64,000 nucleotides of DNA from Eutypella sp. D-1 (taxonomy: Eukaryota > Ascomycota > Sordariomycetes > Xylariales > Diatrypaceae). Below are positions 22,413 through 33,432 of this stretch, piece after piece; the stretch's first letter is position 1, and each line of letters begins with the position of its first letter. Made by a program: the position numbers and the translations under genes. The DNA lies in contig JAJTTP010000007.1 in assembly GCA_023313575.1 (NCBI GenBank), forward strand, positions 2,203,358 through 2,267,357, read 5' to 3'. The notes under the pieces were generated by a model, which saw nothing but the letters and a program-made list of their open reading frames with translations, did no database searches and was not told the origin of the DNA.

Positions 22413-24547
22413 TTAAAAGTTTCTCGCTAGGCGACGCCACCACGGCTGCTGGGCGTTGAGCTCGCCTCTCGCGATCTCCTTGGCCTCCTCCAGGTCACGA
22501 CGCCGACCAGTCTGGAGGTCGATCTCGATTGGCCTCCAGAACCGCGTCTTGAACACCAGCTTGTACACGACGTATATGACGGGGAAAAGCGGAAGCAGGA
22601 TGTACGCGTCGACGAAGGTCCCGGCGTCGAAGGGCGATAGTGTCTGCCAGCCCTGGATGAGGGCCAGGATGACGTTAGCGGCCAGCCCGAAGTAGGCATT
22701 GTAAGGGTACCAGAGGGACTTGAAGGGCAACTCCTCGGTGTCGTAGCCCTGCACACGCCAGGCGTTGCGGAACCGGATGTGGATGAATGATATGCTGCCC
22801 CATACTAGGAACGTAGACACGCCGCTAAGGTTGACGATGTACGAGTACGCCTCTGCCGCCCCGGTGCTCACGTTCATCATCGACAGCGCGCCGGTGGCGT
22901 TAGCGACCACGATGGCAGGTATAGGCACCTGTGATATACCGCGTTAGATATATAATCCAGTGAGTCTAAAGTGGAAGCAAGAACTTAGGCTCCAGGCAAC
23001 TTACACCTCGCTTATCGGTCCATCCCAGGAACTTCGGCGCCTTACGGTCCTGTCCCATGAAAAGTAGGGTACGCGATGATATGTAGATCGAGCTGTTGAT
23101 GGCAGAGACACACGTAATCAGGATGAAGCTGTTGATCAGGTGGACGCCTCCGTACCAGCCGGCGTTCTGGATGGCGATCGTCATCGGGCTCTGCAGCGCG
23201 CGGCTCGGGCCATTCTGCAGGCCATCGGCGTCGGCGGGGCACGTCAACCCGAAGAAGAACGCCGCGCCCATGTAGATGAAGATGATTCTCCAGAATACCT
23301 GACGGATGGCCAGCGGTATCGCCACTCGCGGGTTCTTGGTCTCCGTAGCCGCCCTGCCACCGAAATTATTAGACCGATGATTAAAGGAGTTGCGCTGGCC
23401 CAGAGAATCTCGTGTTGGCTGATCCGAGGATGGTAAACTCACACGGCGACAGACTCAACACCAGCATAGAAGGTCGCGCAGAATACAAAGACTGCAGCAA
23501 CACCCCGGAACCCGGATACAAATGCGCCAGGGTCGTGCCAGTACCGGAAGCCTATGGCCCCCGTTCCTTTTATCCCGCCAGCGGCGTAGCTATCCCCGAA
23601 AAGTCAGCAATGGCGCCTATAGAAACAGGGTAGCCGGAGAGAGGGAGACTTACACTATCGCGAAGATGTAGTACGCGCACAGGCCTAGAAGTTTGATGAG
23701 GGCCAGCCAGAACTCAGCCTCCCCAAAGGTTTCCACCCCTAGTAGCTGGAATGCCAGAAACGCGGACTGAGATAGGATTAGTAGTCTGGTCGAGAATTCC
23801 TCTCGAAAAAGTAAACGTTGCAATGGGGACTACTCACCCATAGTAACAAGAAGTAGCCCCAGAGGGGCACCTTGTCGCTCCAGAAAACGAGGATACTCGT
23901 GACGGCGTTATACTCATTAGCGAGAACGGCAAGCCATATAATAAACTAGTAAAAGGCATATGTTAGCAGTCTGAAAGTTCGTTATTTGATCCTCTTGGCC
24001 TAAACCCCTGAGAGAACGAGGGGTGAAAAGCTCGTGTGACCAGGACGCGGGTTAACGTGGGTTGGGGCTTACATAATTCCAGCCCACTGCTACACCAAAA
24101 GCAGGGTCGACGAAGCGATCTGCGAGGGAGGTAAAGGCCCCTCCGCTCGGGTAGAGCGTCGTGAGTTCTCCGAGACTTTGCATGACACTAGATGCCGTTA
24201 GAAAGAGAAAAGAAAAAAAGGGCATCGGGCATCTCAGCTTAGGCGGGAAACTAGAGCTGTTTTTCTACACATCGAACATACCTAAATGCCACGATTCCAA
24301 TCAGACCGAACCCGATAAGCAGCGAGGCAGGCCCTCCCGTGGACAGAGCCCCTCCGGCTCCGACTAACAGGCCGGGACCGATGATGCCAGCCAAAGCCAT
24401 CATGCTCAGGTGACGCGTCCTAAGACCGCGCTTCACGCCACTCACGGGGTCGATGGACCGGAAATCGCTGGTATCGACATCGCCGTCGGTGTCATCGATC
24501 ACGGGCGGGCCGCCCGTCTCGTCGGGATATTTGCTAGGGAGTGACAT
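22413..24547 (-). CDS. Amino-acid permease, AAT/APC family
   Basis: Plasma-membrane proton-coupled amino-acid importer (family role). Seven exons on the minus strand: 24547-24282, 24187-24073, 23945-23838, 23766-23654, 23589-23443, 23353-23005, 22928-22413; six introns of 64-127 nt with good donors (GTATGT, GTAAGC, GTGAGT, GTAAGT); 537 aa and all phases agree. The N-terminus is hydrophilic and acidic, then KRGLRTRHLSMMALAGIIGPGLLVGAGGAL is the hallmark TM1 of AAT permeases (split here as KRGLRTRHLS and GIIGPGLLVGAG). SLGELTTLYPSGGAFTSLA follows in TM3, then GWNYFIIWL, FCATFYAGVESVAV-AATETKNP, SSRTLLFMGQDRKAP and the basic C-terminal tail. About 12 membrane segments are expected. Start chosen at MSLPSKYPDET; an upstream in-frame ATG adds 48 residues unlike the family. 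Substrate cannot be assigned. Confidence 0.9.
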
Positions 24548-25580
24548 CGTCGCGGTGGTTGCTGCGAGACGGCGATCGAGTGCTCTGGACGGACAATGGG
24601 AGTAGAAAGTGCCAATGGCCAGCGTTGCATCGATTGCTGCCCGAGCAGCAGCACCAAGCAGAGTCTTCCATCCTCTTTTTCGATGTCGCAACTAAATTGT
24701 GGGCTAGCTGAGGAGATTTGATGGTGTGAGGCTAACTATTTCTGGGTCATCACTGATGACAACTCTAGAGCGAGGTATGGCGCAATACCGAAACCCCACC
24801 GACTTTATATACTACGGAAATACCCTTTTGATGTTGTACCGCATACACTACCTACGTAGTATTGTACATCTGAGATCCCTGGCCAGATTGGTAAATCAAA
24901 GCCAAGTGAGTGCACGACATAAGCCAAGAAGCCAAGAAGAAGCCAAGTTTACGACATGATGGGCGGGGCGGGTATATGTACACGACTCTTGCTGTCGATC
25001 TTGCTGTTGAAAAGAAAGTCTGATCGTTAACAGAGACCCAGAACACGTTGTGAACCTGTCACTTAGGACTAGAATAGGCATATAAAGTCTCATAGGAAAT
25101 GGCAATAACCGTTTATTTGTTCTCCGTATAAACTATCGTGTACTTCGTAGATACTACCTAAAATAGGCAATGGTACTTCGTAAAGCAAAAATATGGGACT
25201 GAAAGAGGAAGTCCCATTTTGTTTTTGTTTTAGTTTCAGATTGGTACCTACCAAGCCTATTTTAGCGTCAGCATGCCCCACTGTCAGCCGCAAGCGCCGT
25301 TTCTGTAATTCTTTAACCTCTCTCTTGGAAAAGGCACGGGAGGGAAGGTGCGACTCGGCTTCACATTAATATCAATGTTATAATTATAAGGCCATAACGC
25401 GATCTTTCATTCTCTAGACCTCACCATGTGCTCAAATGCTAGGGAAGGTGTTGCAGGATGTCATACTTCATCATGCTGTGCAGCTATCAAAACGATAGCG
25501 GGCATCTCCGTACGTCAAATCAAGCGCGCGCGTCCTCCATGACTTTTCCTGCTTCTCCTTTCTTCTCTGACCGTTGGGGT
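24548..25580. other. Intergenic region, no gene recognised
   Basis: 1.0 kb; promoter of the permease on the left. Contains CTACCTACGTAGTA near 24848 and two TACTTCGTA motifs near 25142 and 25171, members of the dispersed short motifs seen elsewhere in the window. Confidence 0.45.
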
Positions 25581-26344
25581 TTAACCCAGTCTAAGTCCCC
25601 CCATCTTGACATCCAGGTCATCTCTGGTCTGAGTTTTCTTCTTCTCCTCCTTGTCCTTGTCCATGCCCTCGTCCTCATCATCGGTAGGGTTGTAGTCGGA
25701 GTACTGGTCCCAGTCGGCGCCAAGGCCCTTGCGCATACGGTTCATCATGTCGTCGATGTACTTGCGGTTCAGCTCGTCCATCTCCACGTAATCCTCCTCG
25801 GGCTCCGCGGCCGGGCTGTTGCCAGTGTAGGCGTCGATAGCCTTGGCGAGCGGGCCCTCGGTACTCGGGTCGACGGGGTTAGGCCGCATCTTCGTGAACT
25901 TGATGTGAAGCTCACGCGCGCTGAGCAGACAGAGCATGATCTCGGAGATGATGCCAGGCTTCAGGTCAGACGCCCACTAGAGCACATTCTAAGGTCAGCA
26001 TCCGTTCAATATAGCATTCGGTATGTGGAGAAAACATATATAGAAAAAAAAAGGCTTACCGGCATCTTTCTACCGGCTCTCTCGAATACAACGCCATGAT
26101 CGGTATCACCTTGCTTCTTGACCTCCTTGGCCTTGATCATGAGATCTGCCAGGGCTTGGTCGACCTCATGACGGCCCAGGTTGGGAGTGGCCCGTTCGAG
26201 GGCTCCCTTGAAAAGGGCGGCATCCTCAGCCGAGGCAAGGATGTCGCGATTGAGCTTGAACTCGAATCCGCGCTTGGGGAGCGCATCACGAAGACGTTTG
26301 GTGCGCTTCTTAGCCGGCTTGAGGGATTGCTGCGTGGTCGCCAT
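25581..26344 (-). CDS. Conserved-type protein of unknown function (226 aa)
   Basis: Two exons on the minus strand, 26344-26060 and 25976-25581, phase 0, 83-nt intron (donor GTAAGC, acceptor CTAG). Not recognised. N-terminus is basic (LKPAKKRTKRLRDALPKRG), then a likely helical region (ASAEDAALFKGALERATPN, EVDQALADLMIKAKEVKKQG). The second exon begins WASDLKPGIISEIMLCLLSARELH and has an acidic, Tyr-rich central part (EEDYVEMDELNRKYIDDMMNR) and a charged tail. No signal peptide or membrane segment; a nuclear or ribosome-associated factor would fit the composition, but this is a guess. Start chosen at the first ATG that begins the basic segment; an upstream ATG 54 codons earlier gives an Asn/Lys-rich leader. 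Confidence 0.65.
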
Positions 26345-29166
26345 ACTTGATAGTCGAGGCTGTTGGCGGCGTGGTGATGCAGTAGTGGAAGAAAGCTTCG
26401 GGGGAAGAATAACGTTTGTGTGAAGATGTTTTTTGGTTTTGTTCTGAGGAAGGAATGTCACTTTCCAGTGCTGTTGCGCGTAAAAGTTGTGGCAAGGCAG
26501 GAACATAACTGTATGTACTTAAAGCTGGTAAATTCGAGTAACCAGCCTCTAGCCATATTACTCAATTGGTACCTACCTAGGTAACGGGTCCATGTCATTA
26601 TCTGCTACCTCGCTGGAGCTACCCCTCTTTCTTTGGAAAGCTGTCTACATAGAAGGAAAATTATCCACGTTATTCAATACTGGGTCAACAGATTCAGCAC
26701 TCAAAACACACTGATAAGTACACGAGCTATATTAACATCAATGAAGGTTCATTTATATTATGTCGTGATACTCGTAGCAGACTCCGTAGACCTCAAATCT
26801 TGCAGTATATACGCAATATACTGGCTTATCTCCCTGGGTATGAGATGCCGGCTGGCTTGCTGGGCGTGGATTGGCAATATTGGTCTAAGGTTGGTTATCT
26901 AGTGAGCTTATGTCGCAGTTTGTACCTTCCAACCGAAGGTACTGGGTAGTTAAGTTTAATTAACAAACCTGTTTCGTAGCAGGTGTAGGACTGGATACTT
27001 CGATGTCTGTTTGGCGGGGTGGCTAAGCTTGGTAGGAAACTATCAGAGGTCATTCCAATGGACTAACGGAGAGGTAGAAGGTTCGACGCCTGCTTAGAGG
27101 GATCTGGGGGCTCTTGTGGGATCTGGGGGTTATTTGTCCTGTTTTTTCTTTTTTCTTTCTTTTTTTTTTTCTTTGCTTAATCTTTTTTTTAACCTTCTTC
27201 TACGGAAGAACATTGGATATATGAAGCACTGTTTGCTTTATATAAACTTGTGCTTGTAATTTTCATAATCGCCTGCTAAGAACAAAGATAAAATGTTGTT
27301 GCTAGCAAGTGATCCTCGCTACTTTTACCAACGATGTCTCATATATAATTGTCTTATCGGGAAAATACCCGGAGATTTAAAAGGAGGCATTCCTGCTTGT
27401 AACCATGGATACCTACTGTTGAGACCAATGGCAGCCAGTAATCGCATCATAGTCTTGAAATTCTCAAGTAGGAGTTATCAGATTACATAATCCACCTCAC
27501 GGTTTATCCATACCCTTGTCTGTATATACTTATATGTGGGTGTAACTTTAGATAGCCCAACTTCATGTCCTCGGGGTGAACATTTCATTTCTGCATGGCC
27601 ATCATTACTTTGACCATAGTATGACCCTCGGCTTGCCTCTCATCATCCACTTATACCCAACCTGAGGGCTGCGGTTTCGGAATGGAGGGGCACCTGTCAA
27701 TGGTCTGGACTCCGGCAGTGATAAGCAGCTTATTTTCCTATACCTAATTATAAGAGCCATTTTCGAGAACGGCCGAGGTATGTTATAATGCTTCATATAA
27801 GACTGGCTAGTGATCACTTCTCTTGACAGAGTTTCTGCAAAGTGGGTTATCCCCGAGCCTTTCCGCCGAAATCTACCTAGACAACACATGGCAATTGCAC
27901 AAACTCACCTAGGCAATATGCAAAACAGCTATTCCTCCTTGCTTTCAGTCGCCACGTTTATTCTAGGCCGCTTCTACATGTCGATCCAGCATTAAAATGA
28001 CTATGTCGTGAAGACAACGACGGATAGACAATTCGTCCGCAAAATCACACCGGACCACACCGGACTAAACCCGAGTTGTGGGCTAGTCCACGTGGAGACT
28101 TATTAGTAAACAAGGGTCACGGCCGGAATTAGAGCGGCGACCGTATCGAATAGTACCCCCGAGGTTTTCTCTAACTCCGAGCCGTACCAGGAGATCAACC
28201 GCATAAGTATGGCCGGTTCGGATCCTTTGTGGGCTTTATAGTATGATGTCTGAACCTTGAAGGGACCTCTTGTCGTGATTATCGCCGGCTGCTTCGCGCT
28301 TTGGGTTGCCTTGGGCCGCCTTGGCAGATCGCCCAGCCGTAAGTGGGTCTCGAGAGGGTATCCATGTCATCATCGTGCTCGCATTCGGACCTGAAGAGCC
28401 CTATAAGCCTGAGCTGGTTCTGGCCGAATCCTTGTGTTCCTCCGACCCCGACCTCCCATGGAAGCGCCGGGTCTTAATCTGCATGCGTGGGAACACGCCC
28501 TCAAGCCCCACAGGATAACTCGATTGGGTAACATTGTGTACCGATAGAGCGTATCTCACTTTCTTTTTCTCTTCGTAGATATTACGCGGCCAATATGAGG
28601 GTGTGAGGTCAGATTGCCACACCGCAGCAGCAGGGCTGACAGGGTCCAGCTTGAGCGCTATAGCGAAATAGTCATGGTAGACCCATTGGAGCCCCAGCGA
28701 GATCCTTCGGGAGCGTACCTCAGCTGCCTGTAATTTGCTCCGATCTGCTAGTGCTCACGGCCTCCCTAGTAGGGCAAAGTACCTGGCAACCTGGCAACTC
28801 GGGTGCTTCTCATGGACTCGCCATATCGCATATGCCCCATTCCTCACAGTCCCAAGAGATTTAGTCGTATGTTATGTGTCACCCTATATTCTCCTTACGA
28901 TGTGTACGTTATAGCTTTTATGATTTGAATATCCGTTCAAGGAATAGCTTGGCAGATGTGTTGTCTGTCATGCGCTCAGACTACCCAAAAACTGGTCCTG
29001 GGTGAATGATATATAGAGCAAGCATCTCCCCCTAGATGTCCGTCATCATTTAGTACCGCATGTGTAAACGTACATACATAAAGCATCGAGAGGCCCTCGA
29101 CCCTTATCCTACTATCCTTGTGCCATCGTCCACCACATACACTATCTGGATACAGCATAGAACGAG
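26345..29166. other. Long intergenic region with tRNA-like relic and possible gene remnant
   Basis: 2.8 kb. A tRNA-like segment with good A and B boxes lies at 27013-27097, followed by T-rich runs at about 27140-27190. Between about 28240 and 28720 there are short coding-like stretches in one plus frame separated by stops, with high-GC codon choice, which may be a decayed gene. Otherwise nothing recognised. Confidence 0.4.
27013..27097 (+). other. tRNA-like relic (A and B boxes, no acceptor stem)
   Basis: TGGCTAAGCTTGG at 27020-27032 fits the pol III A box and GGTTCGACGCC at 27080-27090 fits the B box, 60 bp apart, the spacing of class II (Leu/Ser-type) tRNAs with a long variable arm. The 5' seven bases and the 3' end do not pair and the D stem is poor, so this is a pseudogene or tRNA-derived short element, not an intact tRNA. 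T runs follow from about 27140. Confidence 0.35.
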
Positions 29167-30573
29167 ATGACGGCGGACAAGCCTTTCCGTGTTATCATTA
29201 TTGGCGCAGGGCCGGCCGGCCTCTATCTTGCGGCGGCCCTCGCTAGAGCCAACATCGACTTCGTGGTCCTCGAACGATACCATACCATCCTCACCCACGC
29301 GGGCGCCGGTACCGTGCTATGGCCATATTCATCCCGGCTTATGTCCCAGCTCGGCCTGCTTGAGAAGATGGGCAATGTTTCGCACGCCAAGTCTAAGATC
29401 GAGGTGCTTCGCTCCGGTCGCAAACTTAGAAGTGCGGCTCTAATTTCAGATTTATCCGAGCGGTATGTTAATCATCTGTGACGATCAAGTACCGCCTCGT
29501 CCCCAAACTCTCCTTCCCATCCTAGAGCACCCAGGGCGCAGTGAGTGCTGACAGGTGGTCCCGTTGAATCACACAGCTTCGGCCAACCGGCCTTGGTATG
29601 CTCACGGGCCGATATCATCCGGGTTTGTTACGAGGATCTCCCGGATCGTGAGAAATGTGTGAAGCCCAACGCGCATGTTGTCAATATCGAGACGAACGAC
29701 GACGGGGTGCGTGTACATCTCCAGGACGGCTCGGTAGAGGAGGGGTCCGTCGTGGTCGGCGCGGACGGGGTCCACAGCATGACCCGTGAGATGATACAGA
29801 AGCTAACCGGGACACCACCGACGGCGATGACGACGACGTTCCGCGGCGTCTTCGGCAAGGCATACGGCATGGAGAAGTACAAGGATAGTGTCTTCTACGA
29901 GCTGAGGGGTTCTCGTATTATGATCCAGTCCTTCAAAGGGGGCGACAAGGTGCACTTCGCGGTAGTCAAGGCTGTCGACCAGCCGGTCACGGAGCGCAAA
30001 GTCTACAGTGAGGAGGAAATGAATCGGTTTGCAGAGGAAATTGCCCACCTACACGTAACGCCCGACGTCACCTTCGGCGAGCTGTGGGCCAACACGGACA
30101 GAGACCACGCGCGACTCATCAACCAACAGGAAGGCTTCGCCGAGGGTCCGTGGCACCACGAACGCCTGGTCCTGCTCGGCGACTCCGCGCACAAGATGAC
30201 GACGATAACGGGCCAGGGCGCCAACGCGGCGCTCCACTCGGCGGCGGCGCTCGCAAACGAGCTGCGGAGGGTCACCCGGACCAACCCAAACCCAGACACC
30301 AAGGAGCTTGGCCAGGCCTTCACCCGATATGAGAAGGCGCGGAAGGAGACGGCAAAGGCCTTGTGCGCCGTGAGCGAGAAGATCACTCGCCTCGGCTCCT
30401 GGTATACCTGGTTCTACTGGTTTTATGACCTTTTCGTCCTGAACTGGCTGAGCACGAAGCCGATCTTGGAGCGTTTCAGCAACCTCATGGCTAAAGGCCA
30501 GATCCTAGACTACGTGCCCTTCGATGACGCGAAGTCGAAAATGCCCTGGATCAACCATGTGACAGAGAAGTAG
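29167..30573 (+). CDS. FAD-dependent monooxygenase (PaxM-like)
   Basis: Flavin monooxygenase or epoxidase of the fungal terpenoid/indole-diterpene type, using FAD and NAD(P)H; probably membrane-associated. Two exons, 29167-29462 and 29577-30573, 114-nt intron (GTATGT donor), phase 2; 430 aa. Motifs: FAD dinucleotide fold IIIGAGPAGLYLAAAL (GxGxxG at residues 13-18), DG motif VGADGVHSMTRE, GD motif LLGDSAHKMTTITGQGAN (D301) with the flavin-contacting segment intact. The C-terminus has an aromatic hydrophobic segment WYTWFYWFYDLFVLNWL, which resembles the membrane anchor of PaxM-like enzymes. The gene stands alone: no prenyltransferase, cyclase or P450 is seen next to it, so a cluster role is not supported here. 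Confidence 0.88.
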
Positions 30574-31472
30574 CGAGTTGTGGACCGCGAGGCTCGGGGC
30601 CTTCCGCTTTCGTGTAGGCGGGCTAAGAACGACTTCGGTGTAGTGTGGTGACACCGTAGTCTTGTACCACTAGCAAAGGATGAAGAATCATCTCTTCATT
30701 TTGTGGTTTCCACCGTTATTTTGGAATAGTATAATTATATCAATATGTAATATAGAAATATAATGAAAGCAAGACGCCAACATTCATTGTTGTCATCGGA
30801 AGACTCGAACGCCGTCTATCTCTGAAAAGGAGGAAACGGATGGCTGCGTAGCTACCGCACCAAGTGACCAGAGATAAATAAGGCACGAGACAATATGAGA
30901 TTGGGCCGATCAAACATCTGTTATGTGGACTCTCAGAACTCAGGTACGCTAGAACCAACATATCGCCAACTAAACAACATTTTATCAGGTTGGATTGCTC
31001 CGGGTCCGTATAATAACAGTTGTAATACCTTCCTAAAGTGCCATAGAACTCTATCGCCGTTTATTAACTGTTTTGTCATTATTCTTTTTCTTCGATTCTT
31101 CACCGTAACCTGTGCTATTTTTCCAAGTCTTTTTCTACCAATACTCAGTAGTCGCTGTAAGAACTTGCCTTGATTACAAAGTTGAACTGAAAGAAATCCA
31201 TGTGAGAGCTGTACAGTTACATGCTCATCAAAAAGTAACCTTTCAGATTAAGCCTAGAATTTATATTTGTGGCGGATAGCCTTGATAAATAAGCGGCACA
31301 CGCTAGAGATTGCGCCTTTCTCTCAATATTGAGACGTGAATGCCTCATCTTTTAAGTGACGAGAGCATTATTAGGTAAATCCAGATCCTCTATAGCTGTC
31401 CTGACAATAGAGTGGTCACCGGCGACGCATCCTCAGTGCCTGACAAGGAGCTACGCATCTTTTTTCCCCCCA
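30574..31472. other. Convergent intergenic region, nothing recognised
   Basis: About 0.9 kb between two convergent stop codons, AT-rich in its middle part. No ORF, RNA or repeat supported. Confidence 0.45.
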
Positions 31473-32600
31473 TCACTGAACCTTACCCCTCGAATCTACT
31501 TTCCATATCTCTTCGATGACGCCATTGCGGTGCGCGTAGTAGTAGTCGAAGAGGTTGATGGTAGGGTCGATGTGACTGGGAATCATCTCGATGCGGTCGC
31601 CGACTGATAGCGCGGGCGCGCTGCCCTCCTTCCAGCTGAGGGAGCCATGCTCGTCGCCAAGCACGCCGTACTCGTACCGGGAGTCCTTGCACTCAGCGAG
31701 GCCGCTATCGGTGGTCAGTGACTTGAGCCCGGCGTCGGTGGTGACATAGCGGACGCCGTCGCGCTCGCCTTGGTCGCTGAGCACGGTGGACAGGATGGTC
31801 AGGCTGTTCGAGTAGAAGGTGCCGACGGCGTTGCGGTAGTCCGTGTCCATGAATATGAACGACCCCGGCTGCACCTCATTGACTCCCGGTACCGTGACGC
31901 AGAACTCCGCCGTTCCCGTCCCGCCCGTCGTGACCACCTTGATGTCGTGGCCATCGGCCCGCAGCGCTTCCGCCGTTCCGGTTAACGTCTTCATCGACTC
32001 CAGACACTGCCGCTCCCGGTCCGCCCGGTCATGCAGGTGTTGCAGGTGGCCCTCATATCCTTGCACGCCGATGAGCCGCAGGTGCTTGAGCTGCGCGACG
32101 TGGCGGGCGAGGACCAGGGCGGGCTCCCCCGCGCGCACGCCCGCGCGATGTAGGCCGACATCGAGGTCGATGAGAACGTCGATGGGCTCGGAAAAACCGC
32201 CGTCCTTCGCCAGCGCCTCTTCGATAGCCGTGGCGCCGACTATGCTGTCGACCACGATGCGGATCTTGGGGTGTTTCTTGAGTAACGCGACGAGGCGTCG
32301 CACCTTGACAGGCCCGACGACCTCACAGGTGATTAGCAGGTCGTCGAAACCAGCGGCGGCGATGGCCTCGGCCTCGCTGAGCTTGGCGACGCAGCCGCCC
32401 TTAGCGCCAGCGGCCGCAAGCCTGCGCGCCAGCACCGCGCTCTTGGTTGTCTTCAGATGCGGGCGGATATTGACGCCCGTTGGAAGGAGGCGGTCCATCA
32501 GCTTCTTGATGTTGGCCTCCATCAAGTCGAGGTCGACGATCATTGAAGGTGTATCTAGGCTTTCCAGCCTGTCGCCGACTTGCGGGGAGTATGCGGACAT
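31473..32600 (-). CDS. D-threonine aldolase-type PLP enzyme
   Basis: Fold-type III PLP enzyme with an alanine-racemase-like N-terminal barrel and a C-terminal D-serine-dehydratase-like beta domain. Single exon, 375 aa. The lysine forming the PLP aldimine is K50 in RPHLKTTKS. Metal ligands sit in PSHIDPTINL (H343, D345). The H-x-D pair is that of D-threonine or D-3-hydroxyaspartate aldolases, whereas eukaryotic D-serine dehydratases have H-x-C, so I favour aldolase chemistry (cleaving beta-hydroxy-D-amino acids to glycine or a relative plus an aldehyde). TTGGTGT near residue 225 is the phosphate-binding type segment. No targeting signal. Single-exon structure is compatible with, but does not prove, bacterial origin. 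Confidence 0.87.
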   Translation of the reverse strand: MSAYSPQVGDRLESLDTPSMIVDLDLMEANIKKLMDRLLPTGVNIRPHLKTTKSAVLARRLAAAGAKGGCVAKLSEAEAIAAAGFDDLLITCEVVGPVKVRRLVALLKKHPKIRIVVDSIVGATAIEEALAKDGGFSEPIDVLIDLDVGLHRAGVRAGEPALVLARHVAQLKHLRLIGVQGYEGHLQHLHDRADRERQCLESMKTLTGTAEALRADGHDIKVVTTGGTGTAEFCVTVPGVNEVQPGSFIFMDTDYRNAVGTFYSNSLTILSTVLSDQGERDGVRYVTTDAGLKSLTTDSGLAECKDSRYEYGVLGDEHGSLSWKEGSAPALSVGDRIEMIPSHIDPTINLFDYYYAHRNGVIEEIWKVDSRGKVQ

Positions 32601-33432
32601 CTTGAGTTGTTATAGTCTACCTACTAACAATGGTCGATCATCGAATAGCCGAAGTATAGGAAAACGAGACACAAATAGCAGTTTTGCGGAAAAGTTCAAT
32701 ATATATACACTAAAGACTTTCGTTTTTATAATGTTATAATGTTGTAGATGATTGCTTAAATACCTACCTAAGAAGGTATCGCGAAGGGAGACGCGGGGTC
32801 TTGAACTGTAACGTGGTAAGCGAAGTAGGATAGCGGGGTCCTGAGGTCGCGGTTGTCAAGGATTCCCCATACTGCATACTTACAAGGGAAAGTATACAAG
32901 TACGTGCGAATAGGTAACGGGATTGAATAATAAGTTGAAGGCTTATCTCCAACGGTGCGGTTGACTAGGTGCTATAGAATAAGACTAGTGAACGCGAACC
33001 CCCTATCCATCGTCGTTCTAGACTAGAGAAATCCTCGTCTACGGAAGGAAATCCACCCAGATCGGGCAGCCCGGAGCCCGGGTTCCCTAAAAAGGGATCG
33101 GCATGGATTAAACATCTTAACTAAAACTAAAAGGACCGTTAGAAATTCGGGTTCCTCCCGAACATTTAGATAGATTAATTAAGTATATTAGATTGTGGAA
33201 TATCTTGTGATAGGCACGTCGTGAGTAGCGAGATAGGAGTACATAGTAGAATCAACTAGGCCGATTCCCGGAACCCTCCAGCTACGAATACTTGGATTAG
33301 CATTCGAGAGACTGCTCAAATAATTCGCATTTTGCGGCAATGCTCTAGTCATTAAATCATTTGGATTTTGTAGTCCTAGCACGTCATGTCATAACTATAG
33401 ATCATCTGTAAATGTGTATAAACCTGTAATTC
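32601..33432. other. Intergenic region, no gene recognised
   Basis: 0.8 kb upstream of the aldolase and downstream of the 508-aa gene. Contains ACCTACCTA at 32762. A short minus-strand frame at 33188-33382 is faintly reminiscent of a Copia tail but too short to call. Confidence 0.4.

Noticed and set aside
25458..26099. 213-codon plus frame opposite the 226-aa gene
   Set aside because: Lies antisense to a better supported two-exon gene and has Val/Leu-rich shadow composition.
33188..33382. Short minus frame with a Copia-tail-like NPNDLMTRALP piece
   Set aside because: Resemblance rests on a few residues and no RT, integrase or LTR is nearby.
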